This document shows, piece by piece, positions 1 through 6,526 of a stretch of DNA of 8,856 nt (position 1 is the stretch's first letter; each line of letters opens with the position of its first letter). Source of the stretch: Coxiellaceae bacterium (GTDB taxonomy: Bacteria; Pseudomonadota; Gammaproteobacteria; Coxiellales; Coxiellaceae); NCBI GenBank assembly GCA_014238325.1, contig JABABH010000254.1:1-8856 (forward strand). The letters are read 5' to 3'. Under the pieces are notes generated by a model. The model searched no databases. It was not told the DNA's origin and saw only the letters and a program-made list of their open reading frames with translations. Made by a program: the position numbers and the translations under genes.

Positions 1-151
1 TTTAATTGGTTTGAATGGCATTGTCATCAAAAGCCATGGAAGTGCGAATGTCCAGGCCACGATTGCTGCGATCAGAGAAGCCATGCTCGAAATCGATAAA
101 AATATTCCACAACTTATTAAGGAAAAATTACAGCATATTTTAGTGGAGTGA
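1..151 (+). CDS. plsX: PlsX, phosphate acyltransferase (3' end only)
   Basis: Only the last 49 codons are present, read from base 2 to the TGA at 149-151; the gene begins outside the window. PlsX converts acyl-ACP and phosphate to acyl-phosphate, the donor for the first acylation of glycerol-3-phosphate in phospholipid synthesis. It is a peripheral membrane or cytoplasmic enzyme. The visible part has the conserved C-terminal stretch GIVIKSHGSAN followed by a helical tail with alternating charged and hydrophobic residues, as in other PlsX proteins. Its position directly before fabH, with a gap of 3 bases, is the usual gammaproteobacterial arrangement and supports the call. The active-site half of the protein cannot be judged from here. 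Confidence 0.9.
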   Translation, partial: LIGLNGIVIKSHGSANVQATIAAIREAMLEIDKNIPQLIKEKLQHILVE

Positions 152-154
152 ATA

Positions 155-1114
155 GTGTTATATAGCCGTATTATAGGGGTAGGTAGTTATCTTCCAACAG
201 AGAAGATCACCAATGCGGACCTTGAAAAGATGGTGCAGACTTCCGATGATTGGATTATGCAGCGGGTGGGTATACATACCCGTCATATTGTGGGTCAAAG
301 TGCCGATACCACGACCACGATGTCATGTAGAGCCGCTGAAAAAGCTGTTCACGAAGCGGGCCTGGATGGCAGTGAAATTGATATGGTTATTGTCGCGACA
401 GCTACACCCGAATATTATTTTCCCAGCACAGCTTGTTTGTTGCAGCGTTTTCTAGGATTGCGAGCTGATATTCCGGCCTTTGATATCAATGCTGCTTGTG
501 CTGGTTTTATTTATGCCTTAAGCATGGCGGATCAATATATTCGATCTCAAGTAGCTCGAACCGTTTTGGTCGTAGGCGCAGAAGCCTTGACAAAAATGGT
601 GGATTGGCAAGATCGTTCAACCTGTGTTTTATTTGGGGATGGCGCTGGTGCGGTTATTTTAAAGGCAGATGAAAATATCGGAATTTTAAAGACCATCTTG
701 CATGCTAATGGTCATTATAGTCAACTTATTTCCTGTTCAAATCGTTTATGGCAGGAACGTGAATTGACGTATTTGAAGATGCAAGGGAGTGATACCTTTA
801 AATTAGCTGTCAATAAATTAGGTGACGTGATTGATGAAATTTTGCAGGCGAGCGGATTAACACAGGCAGATATTGACTGGTTGGTACCTCACCAAGCCAA
901 TAAAAGAATCATCGATGCCATGGCGAAAAAATTGCGTTTACCTCCAGCTAAGGTCATTATCACGATAGAAAAACAGGGCAATACCTCAGCAGCTTCTATT
1001 CCTTTAGCTTTAGACGATGGTATTCGATCTGGACGTATACAACGTGGTCAACTGTTATTATTCGCTGGAATTGGGGCGGGTATGGCATGGGGCGCGGTAT
1101 TGGTTCGTTATTAG
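155..1114 (+). CDS. fabH: 3-oxoacyl-ACP synthase III (KAS III)
   Basis: FabH starts type II fatty acid synthesis in the cytoplasm by condensing acetyl-CoA with malonyl-ACP to acetoacetyl-ACP. The 319-residue product has the usual length (about 317 in E. coli). The catalytic triad is intact: Cys115 in INAACAGF, His246 in VPHQAN and Asn276 in QGNTSAAS. The N-terminal SRIIGVGSYLP and the C-terminal AGIGAGMAWG glycine loop are also typical. The start is GTG at 155, because an in-frame TGA lies at 149-151 and GGAG at 145-148 sits 6 bases upstream. That Shine-Dalgarno sequence lies inside the last codons of plsX, so the two genes are probably translationally linked. It is the second gene of the plsX-fabH-fabD-fabG run. 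Confidence 0.97.
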   Translation: MLYSRIIGVGSYLPTEKITNADLEKMVQTSDDWIMQRVGIHTRHIVGQSADTTTTMSCRAAEKAVHEAGLDGSEIDMVIVATATPEYYFPSTACLLQRFLGLRADIPAFDINAACAGFIYALSMADQYIRSQVARTVLVVGAEALTKMVDWQDRSTCVLFGDGAGAVILKADENIGILKTILHANGHYSQLISCSNRLWQERELTYLKMQGSDTFKLAVNKLGDVIDEILQASGLTQADIDWLVPHQANKRIIDAMAKKLRLPPAKVIITIEKQGNTSAASIPLALDDGIRSGRIQRGQLLLFAGIGAGMAWGAVLVRY

Positions 1115-1122
1115 AGAGATAG

Positions 1123-2070
1123 ATGATGTCACAAAAATTTGCCATGATTTTCCCTGGACAGGGTTCCCAGAAGCTTGGATTGTTAGCTAACTTGGCTCAG
1201 AAACACGCCATTGTGAAAGAGGTGTTTGATCAAGGGTCCGCGTTATTGGGCTATGATTTGTGGGAGTTAGCGCAGCATGGCCCGAAGCCTCAGCTGGATC
1301 AGACTGAATTTACCCAGCCTATTATGTTGGCTGCTGATGTTGCGGTATTTCGTTGTTGGCGGGAGCTTGGTGCACCGATGCCAGCCTATATGGCTGGGCA
1401 TAGTCTAGGGGAATATGCGGCTCTCGTATGTGCTGACGCCTTATCCTATACTGATGCTGTTCAGTTAGTGAGCAAACGGGGTCGATATATGCAGGATGCC
1501 GTACCCATGGGCCATGGGGCTATGGGAGCTATTATTGGGTTGGATGCTGATAGGGTGTCGACATTGTGTGCGCAGGTAGCGGCAGAGGAGGCTACAATCG
1601 TGGGCCCTGCTAATTTCAATGCGCCTAATCAGGTCGTCATTGCCGGGAATGGATCTGCTGTTGATCGGGTTTTAGAGCAGGCAAGTACCTTAGGAGCGAA
1701 AAAGATGGTGCGTATTCCTGTGAGTGTGCCAGCACATTGTCTCCTCATGCAGCCTGCTGCAGACCGCCTATTATCCGATTTTCAAGGGCTCACTATGAGT
1801 ACACCAAGTGTCCCCGTATTGCACAATGTGGATGTTAAGAGGCATCCTGCGGATCAGATACCTGCGATGCTAATGCAACAGCTTATCGGGCCAGTATATT
1901 GGACGGATACCATAACAACGATGCTCAGAGAGGGGATTACGCTGTTTCTAGAATCTGGACCAGGGCGTGTTTTGACAGGTTTAAATAAACGTATTAGCAG
2001 TGATGTAGTGACGATGGGTTTGGATTCCCCTCTAGCACTTGCTTCTGCTCTCGCAGCGGTAAATGATTAA
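1123..2070 (+). CDS. fabD: Malonyl-CoA:ACP transacylase
   Basis: FabD transfers the malonyl group from malonyl-CoA to the phosphopantetheine thiol of acyl carrier protein, supplying the extender unit for every round of fatty acid elongation. The 315-residue product (309 in E. coli) shows the oxyanion-hole motif PGQGSQ near residue 11, the nucleophile Ser94 in GHSLGEY, the malonate-binding Arg119 in SKRGR and the catalytic His205 in SVPAHC. The C-terminal ESGPGRVLTGL segment is also typical. Two adjacent ATG codons at 1123 and 1126 both fit the purine-rich AGAGAGAT at 1113-1120; the first is used here and the second would remove one residue. The gene lies 8 bases after fabH and 10 before fabG. 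Confidence 0.96.
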   Translation: MMSQKFAMIFPGQGSQKLGLLANLAQKHAIVKEVFDQGSALLGYDLWELAQHGPKPQLDQTEFTQPIMLAADVAVFRCWRELGAPMPAYMAGHSLGEYAALVCADALSYTDAVQLVSKRGRYMQDAVPMGHGAMGAIIGLDADRVSTLCAQVAAEEATIVGPANFNAPNQVVIAGNGSAVDRVLEQASTLGAKKMVRIPVSVPAHCLLMQPAADRLLSDFQGLTMSTPSVPVLHNVDVKRHPADQIPAMLMQQLIGPVYWTDTITTMLREGITLFLESGPGRVLTGLNKRISSDVVTMGLDSPLALASALAAVND

Positions 2071-2080
2071 GGGGATACTT

Positions 2081-2836
2081 ATGAGCGTATTATCAGACCT
2101 TAGCGGTAAAATTGTATTAGTGACGGGCGCCTCTCGAGGGATCGGGCAAGCGATTGCTCAATCGTTAGGATGCCGGGGGGCGATTATTTTAGGTACGGCT
2201 ACGACGGAAAAGGGGGCGGCCAGCATGACCTCTGTTTTTCGCGAGCAAGGGATAGAGGGCCGAGGCTACGTTTTAGATGTCTCAAAAGTGACCTCAATTG
2301 AAACCTCACTTCTCACTATGCGTCAAGACTTTGGTGCACCGCATATTTTAGTGAATAATGCTGGTATTACCCGTGATGCATTAATATTACGGATGAGTGA
2401 TGAGCAATGGATGGAGGTGTTGGCAACCAATCTTTCGGGTGCATTTTTCTTAACACGAGCTTGCCTTAAGGCCATGCTTAAAAAGAGGTGGGGGAGAATT
2501 GTGAATATTGCTTCTGTCGTAGGGTCGACAGGTAACCCTGGACAATCGAATTACGTTGCAGCTAAATCAGGCTTGATGGGGCTGACAAAAAGTATAGCAT
2601 TAGAATATGCACGCTATGGTATTACAGCTAATACGATAGCTCCTGGATTTATTCAAACCGAGATGACTGATCACTTATCAGAGGATCAGAAGGCCGCTAT
2701 TCTTGCTCGCATACCGATGCAGCGTCTGGGTGCCGGTGCTGATATTGTTCATGCCGTGCTTTATTTGGTTGCTGAGGGAGCAGGATATATTACCGGTGAG
2801 ACTTTGCATATTAACGGAGGGATGTATATGGTATAG
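2081..2836 (+). CDS. fabG: 3-oxoacyl-ACP reductase
   Basis: FabG is the NADPH-dependent reductase that converts 3-ketoacyl-ACP to 3-hydroxyacyl-ACP after each condensation. It is a short-chain dehydrogenase/reductase of 251 residues (244 in E. coli). Visible motifs are the nucleotide-binding TGASRGIG at 15-22, NNAG at 92-95, the catalytic Ser145, Tyr158 and Lys162 (Y-x-x-x-K in SNYVAAKSG), and the C-terminal YITGETLHINGGMYM. An ATG at 2063 would add six residues and overlap the end of fabD, but it has no ribosome binding site. The ATG at 2081 has AAGGGG at 2069-2074, 6 bases upstream, and is preferred. The stop is followed by a 306-base gap, so the plsX-fabG run probably ends or is punctuated here. 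Confidence 0.96.
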   Translation: MSVLSDLSGKIVLVTGASRGIGQAIAQSLGCRGAIILGTATTEKGAASMTSVFREQGIEGRGYVLDVSKVTSIETSLLTMRQDFGAPHILVNNAGITRDALILRMSDEQWMEVLATNLSGAFFLTRACLKAMLKKRWGRIVNIASVVGSTGNPGQSNYVAAKSGLMGLTKSIALEYARYGITANTIAPGFIQTEMTDHLSEDQKAAILARIPMQRLGAGADIVHAVLYLVAEGAGYITGETLHINGGMYMV

Positions 2837-2860
2837 CTTTAAAGGTTTGCTTAAGGTCTG

Positions 2861-2888
2861 TTGAATACTTTAATGAACATGTTATTAT
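2861..2888 (+). promoter_or_regulatory. Candidate acpP promoter, extended -10 type
   Basis: TTGAAT at 2861-2866 (4 of 6 to the sigma-70 -35 consensus) is separated by 16 bases from TATTAT at 2883-2888 (5 of 6 to the -10 consensus). TG at 2880-2881 stands one base before the -10 box, making an extended -10 element. The predicted start near 2895 would give a leader of about 250 bases ahead of acpP. A second, weaker pair is TTGATA at 3010-3015 with TGTATA at 3035-3040, but its spacing of 19 bases is poor. This is motif reading only; no experiment is implied. Confidence 0.45.
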
Positions 2889-3129
2889 TGTGCAATTCGA
2901 TTAACCTTGAATACAGATAACGGTACTTTTAGGTGTATGGTTGGCATTAATCCGTTGGCTATGGTCTTGAGAGATGATAGAGGTATCTCGTTTTCTTATC
3001 TGTTGTGTCTTGATATAAAATAAATGATCTTGGATGTATACCATACCGATCGTTTTGTAAATGAAGATCGCAGATTAGGGTTTAATTGATTATATTTTTT
3101 CGATGTCATTTCGAGACTAAACAAGTAGT

Positions 3130-3135
3130 GGGGAG
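3130..3135 (+). promoter_or_regulatory. Ribosome binding site fixing the acpP start
   Basis: GGGGAG lies 7 bases before the ATG at 3143. It decides between that start and the in-frame TTG at 3086, which would add 19 residues unlike any acyl carrier protein I know and has no Shine-Dalgarno sequence. Confidence 0.8.
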
Positions 3136-3142
3136 ATCAATT

Positions 3143-3409
3143 ATGGCAACAGCTGAAGGGGGAGCAACAGTTGAGATACGAGTGAGAAAAATTATCGTGG
3201 AACAACTGGGTGTGAAAGAAGAAGACGTGGTGCTTTCCGCATCTTTTGTGGGTGATCTGGGTGCAGATTCGTTGGATACTGTAGAGATAGTGATGGCGAT
3301 GGAAGATGAATTTGATATACAAATTCCTGACGACATAGCAGAAAAAATTATCAAGGTTGGAGATGCAGTGTCATTCATTGAGAAACATCTGGCAGAAAGA
3401 GATAAATAA
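3143..3409 (+). CDS. acpP: Acyl carrier protein
   Basis: AcpP carries the growing acyl chain on a 4'-phosphopantetheine arm and is the shared substrate of FabD, FabH, FabG and FabF encoded around it. The 88-residue acidic protein has the attachment motif GADSLD with Ser43 as the modified residue, followed by the recognition helix TVEIVMAMEDEF and then the IPDDIAEKI segment, all typical. It is about ten residues longer than the 78-residue E. coli protein: the N-terminus has an added Ala/Gly/Thr-rich stretch (MATAEGGAT) before the usual first helix, and the C-terminus runs slightly longer in charged residues. It sits alone behind a 306-base leader and 62 bases before fabF, so separate high-level expression is likely. 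Confidence 0.96.
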   Translation: MATAEGGATVEIRVRKIIVEQLGVKEEDVVLSASFVGDLGADSLDTVEIVMAMEDEFDIQIPDDIAEKIIKVGDAVSFIEKHLAERDK

Positions 3410-3446
3410 TGCGTTTTATTGTTGTCATGCTTCTGTCCATATGCGA

Positions 3447-3474
3447 CCAGGTGACTGGAGGAGTATAACCATTG
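3447..3474 (+). promoter_or_regulatory. Strong fabF ribosome binding site with overlapping hairpin and TTG start
   Basis: GGAGGAG at 3457-3463 is an almost ideal Shine-Dalgarno sequence, 8 bases before the TTG start at 3472-3474. Just upstream, CCAG (3447-3450) and CTGG (3455-3458) can pair around the loop GTGA (3451-3454). In RNA that is GUGA, which fits the stable GNRA tetraloop class. The second arm takes up the first two G of the ribosome binding site. The stem is only 4 base pairs, so a regulatory role is inference. Confidence 0.5.
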
Positions 3475-4731
3475 AAAACACGGCGCGTCGTCATTACGGG
3501 GTTGGGTGCACTCACTCCGGTAGGCAATAATGTAAATGACACTTGGAAAGCGCTCGTCCATGGACAGTGTGGCGTGGGGCCTATTACACGCTTTGACGCA
3601 ACTAATTTTGCTACTAAAATTGCAGCTGAGGTCAAAGGTTTTGATGTTACAACCTTATTACCACATAAAGATGCTCGAAAAATTGATGTTTTTGTGCAGT
3701 TTGCATTAGAGGCCTCTCGCCAAGCATTGCTGGATGCAGGTTTGTTAAAAGACGATGCTCTGACTCTTGATCCTAAAGAAGCTGAGCAAATTGGCGTGGC
3801 TATTGGTTCTGGAATTGGAGGTATGCCTTGGATTGAAAAGAATGCTAAGGCGCTCTTTGATTTTGGACCGAGAAAAATATCGCCTTTTTTTATTCCTGGT
3901 GCGATTATCAATATGGCGGCAGGCATGGTCTCTATTCGTTTTGGCGTAAAAGGTCCGAATATTTCGATCGTAACGGCCTGTACCACCGGCTTGCATAATA
4001 TTGGGATAGCCGCAAGAATGATCGCCTGCGGAGACGCAGAAGTCATGATTGCAGGTGGAGCTGAAATGGCAACGACTCCTTTGGGGATTGGTGGATTTTC
4101 AGCTGTGCGTGCTTTGTCACGTTGTAATGATGCGCCGGAGAAAGCAAGTCGTCCTTGGGATAAAGACCGCGATGGATTTGTCCTGGGTGAAGGGGCAGCC
4201 AGTGTTATTTTGGAAGACTATGAACGAGCTCGAGCTAGGGGCGTGCCTATTTATGCGGAAGTCATTGGTTTTGGTATGAGTGGGGACGCCTACCATATTA
4301 CCGCTCCGGACCCAGAAGGAGTAGGTTTTTGCAGAGCTATGCAGAATGCGATGAAAGATGCAGGAGTTGCCCCCCATGAGATTGATTATGTTAATGCACA
4401 TGGGACCTCTACACCAGCCGCTGATCATCTAGAAGCCTCTGCTATTAAATCAGCTTTTGGCCAGGAGCAAGCCGCACAATTAGCCGTCAGTTCAACAAAA
4501 TCGATGACGGGTCATATGCTTGGTGCGGCGGGTGCTATTGAGACGATTATTTCTATTCTTGCTATTCGCGATAATGTCGCCCCTCCTACGATTAATCTCG
4601 ATACGCCAAGTGAGGGATGCGATCTGGATTTTGTACCCTTAAAAAAACGGTCGATGAATATTGATTGTGCATTATCGAATTCCTTTGGTTTTGGTGGTAC
4701 CAATGCTAGTATTATTCTTAGAAGCCTATGA
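3472..4731 (+). CDS. fabF: 3-oxoacyl-ACP synthase II (KAS II)
   Basis: FabF condenses malonyl-ACP with acyl-ACP in the elongation cycle and, in E. coli, also governs the temperature-dependent step to longer unsaturated chains. The 419-residue product has the family length (413 in E. coli). The thiolase-fold catalytic residues are intact: Cys170 in TACTTGLHN, His310 in NAHGTSTP, Lys343 in SSTKSMTG and His348 in TGHMLGAAGA. The C-terminal gating loop NSFGFGGTNAS is present. The start is TTG at 3472: the protein matches FabF from the first residues (KTRRVVITGLG), no ATG or GTG fits better, and GGAGGAG lies 8 bases upstream. TTG starts are usually less efficient, which may balance the very strong ribosome binding site. 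In E. coli pabC would follow; here mltG comes next after 37 bases. Confidence 0.96.
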   Translation: MKTRRVVITGLGALTPVGNNVNDTWKALVHGQCGVGPITRFDATNFATKIAAEVKGFDVTTLLPHKDARKIDVFVQFALEASRQALLDAGLLKDDALTLDPKEAEQIGVAIGSGIGGMPWIEKNAKALFDFGPRKISPFFIPGAIINMAAGMVSIRFGVKGPNISIVTACTTGLHNIGIAARMIACGDAEVMIAGGAEMATTPLGIGGFSAVRALSRCNDAPEKASRPWDKDRDGFVLGEGAASVILEDYERARARGVPIYAEVIGFGMSGDAYHITAPDPEGVGFCRAMQNAMKDAGVAPHEIDYVNAHGTSTPAADHLEASAIKSAFGQEQAAQLAVSSTKSMTGHMLGAAGAIETIISILAIRDNVAPPTINLDTPSEGCDLDFVPLKKRSMNIDCALSNSFGFGGTNASIILRSL

Positions 4732-4768
4732 TGCTATGTGATATAAGATGTATGCTCGATAACGATAC

Positions 4769-5878
4769 ATGAAGCCAGGGAAAGTAATAGTTAGGGCGGC
4801 AGTTATTCTAGGTGCTTGGTTTTTTGCCCTGTTTTTATCCACTATTGTCTATCATTTTATATATGCTCCCATCGTAGTTGCATCATCGAGAACCGCTTCT
4901 GTCTCCTCTCAGCCGTTGAGTATTTACTTGCCTGCTGGTATGGGAATAGAGTATTTAGCCGATGAGTTGTATCAACGAGGATATGTGAAAAATAGATATA
5001 TTTTTATCGCATTGGCGTATTTGTTAGGTCAAACGCGCGAACTTAAAACCGGTGAGTATGAAATTTCATCGAACCTGACCATTTACCAGTTATTACATCA
5101 TATCGTCTCAGGTACGGTGATGTATCGGAGTGTCACTTTTATCGAAGGATGGACGTTTCAACAATGGAAAGAGGCATTAATACACAATCCTTATATTGAA
5201 CATACCATACTGCACCTTGGGGATCGCCTGCTCATGTTAAAATTAACGGGTGTTGCTCAATTACCTGAGGGTTGGTTTTTTCCGGATACTTATTTTTTTA
5301 TTCGTGGCGATACCGATGAAAATATTTTAAAAAGGGCCTATGAAAAAATGCGTCTTTTTATAGATGAAGCATGGCCGAAGCGTGATGCTAAGCTAGCTGA
5401 CATGAGTGCTTATCAGATATTAAAAGTGGCTTCTTTATTAGAAAAAGAAACGGCCATATCAGAGGAGCGAGTAAAAATTGCTGGTGTTATTTTCAATCGC
5501 TTGAGAAAGCCTATGTTATTGCAGGTCGATCCTACGGTTTTATATGGATCGAACTATGATGGCCCTATTCGTAAAGAAGATTTAATGCGTAATAATCCTT
5601 ATAATACGTATAAAAATTATGGCTTACCACCGACCCCTATTAATATGCCTTCAAAGTCTTCGGTGCTTGCTGCCTTACACCCAGTTTGGAGTACAGCTTA
5701 TTATTATGTGGCTTGTGGGCATGGGCATCATATTTTTTCCAATACTTATAAGGCGCATGTGCGTGCGATAGAGCATTGCCTTTATCCCGAAACCTTAACG
5801 GTGGATACAGCCTGGATACATCAATTATTACCCTGGCGTGATGTGAGCCCTATACCATGGTCTGTGTCGCATCCATGA
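4769..5878 (+). CDS. mltG: Endolytic murein transglycosylase MltG (YceG family)
   Basis: MltG is an inner-membrane lytic transglycosylase that cleaves nascent glycan strands and is thought to set their length. The 369-residue protein begins with a short basic segment and one membrane helix at about residues 8-31, leaving the rest in the periplasm. A LysM-like portion follows (about 48-115, including LPAGMGIEYLADELYQRGYV). The YceG catalytic region carries EGWFFPDTYFF (167-177), LEKET (224-228), with Glu227 aligning to the E. coli catalytic Glu218 as I recall that sequence, DPTVLYG (254-260) and GLPPTPI. The C-terminus runs about 30 residues past the usual end. The ATG at 4769 has no clear Shine-Dalgarno sequence, but an in-frame TAA at 4760-4762 leaves no better upstream start. 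The stop overlaps the tmk start by ATGA. Confidence 0.93.
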   Translation: MKPGKVIVRAAVILGAWFFALFLSTIVYHFIYAPIVVASSRTASVSSQPLSIYLPAGMGIEYLADELYQRGYVKNRYIFIALAYLLGQTRELKTGEYEISSNLTIYQLLHHIVSGTVMYRSVTFIEGWTFQQWKEALIHNPYIEHTILHLGDRLLMLKLTGVAQLPEGWFFPDTYFFIRGDTDENILKRAYEKMRLFIDEAWPKRDAKLADMSAYQILKVASLLEKETAISEERVKIAGVIFNRLRKPMLLQVDPTVLYGSNYDGPIRKEDLMRNNPYNTYKNYGLPPTPINMPSKSSVLAALHPVWSTAYYYVACGHGHHIFSNTYKAHVRAIEHCLYPETLTVDTAWIHQLLPWRDVSPIPWSVSHP

Positions 5879-6519
5879 AAAAGCAGCGTTCTGATCGTGG
5901 TTATTTTCTGACATTTGAAGGGATTGAGGGTGTGGGTAAAACGACCGCCATAAATGGTGTTTGCAGTCAATTGACAGACTACGGTATGGATTATGTGGTG
6001 ACGCGAGAACCGGGAGGTACGCCCATCGCAGAGGCCATTCGTGACGTGCTCTTAGGTCATTATGATGCACCTATGTCGCCGCATACAGAATTATTAATGA
6101 TGTTTGCGGGACGGGCTCAAAATATTTCAGAGGTTATTTTACCCGCTTTGCATCGGGGTCAATGGGTGTTATCCGATCGCTTTACGGATGCAAGTTTGGC
6201 TTATCAAGGAGGAGGACGGGGTATACCGCATTCCTATATTTTATCGCTGAAACATTGGATACAAGGTGATTTAGTACCGGATCTCACCTTCTTATTGGAT
6301 GCACCCGTGTCCGTGGGCTTAGCGCGTATGCATGCACGTGGCAAAAAAGATCGACTGGAATCAGAGGGCATAGATTTTTTTGAGCGTGTGCGCCGACAAT
6401 ATTTACTATTAGCTCAAGAGGAGAGTGAGCGTTTTCGAGTCATTGATGCTCAGCAGAGTGTTGCAATGGTACATCAGCAAATATGGACACAAATGAGATC
6501 CTTCTTAGCTCAGGAGTAA
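5875..6519 (+). CDS. tmk: Thymidylate kinase
   Basis: Tmk phosphorylates dTMP to dTDP with ATP in the cytoplasm, an essential step in dTTP supply. The 214-residue product has family length (213 in E. coli). It shows the P-loop EGIEGVGKTT at 15-24, the dTMP-binding TREPGG at 43-48, the DRF motif at 101-103, QGGGRGI at 111-117, and a LID segment with basic residues (ARGKKDRLE, about 154-162), which is the pattern of the E. coli type. The ATG at 5875 overlaps the mltG stop in ATGA and is preferred. An in-frame ATG at 5857 would add six residues and deepen the overlap without a ribosome binding site. It lies 7 bases before holB. Confidence 0.96.
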   Translation: MKKQRSDRGYFLTFEGIEGVGKTTAINGVCSQLTDYGMDYVVTREPGGTPIAEAIRDVLLGHYDAPMSPHTELLMMFAGRAQNISEVILPALHRGQWVLSDRFTDASLAYQGGGRGIPHSYILSLKHWIQGDLVPDLTFLLDAPVSVGLARMHARGKKDRLESEGIDFFERVRRQYLLLAQEESERFRVIDAQQSVAMVHQQIWTQMRSFLAQE

Positions 6520-6526
6520 ATCAGTC

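Larger units (their letters stand above)
2837..3142 (+). other. fabG-acpP intergenic region (acpP leader)
   Basis: This 306-base stretch is the only long gap inside the cluster. It holds no convincing gene. The longest + strand frames seen are a 13-codon frame from about 2879 and a 28-codon frame at 2937-3023, neither with a properly spaced ribosome binding site. No clear stem-plus-T-run terminator follows fabG. The left part contains a candidate promoter (see the entry at 2861). Weak inverted repeats occur at 2971-2989 (GAGAT/ATCTC) and 3047-3070 (CGATC/GATCG); both are short enough to arise by chance in this composition. The right end carries the acpP ribosome binding site. By inference the region drives separate, stronger transcription of acpP, as is known for E. 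coli. Confidence 0.6.

Noticed and set aside
2063..2080. Upstream fabG start at ATG 2063, overlapping the end of fabD
   Set aside because: It lacks a ribosome binding site, while AAGGGG stands 6 bases before the ATG at 2081 and the protein matches the family from there.
2937..3023. A 28-codon frame in the acpP leader (starts MVGINPLAM), a possible leader peptide
   Set aside because: The only Shine-Dalgarno-like bases (AGGTG, 2931-2935) end one base before the ATG, too close to work, and the codons show no attenuation-type run. Kept only as part of the leader description.
3086..3142. Longer acpP start at TTG 3086, adding 19 residues
   Set aside because: No ribosome binding site, and the added residues are unlike acyl carrier proteins; GGGGAG before the ATG at 3143 settles the start.
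3106..4046. Open frames on the - strand opposite acpP and fabF (151 and 223 residues)
   Set aside because: Low-complexity, serine/isoleucine/proline-rich translations with no family resemblance; they mirror codon bias of two clearly coding + strand genes.
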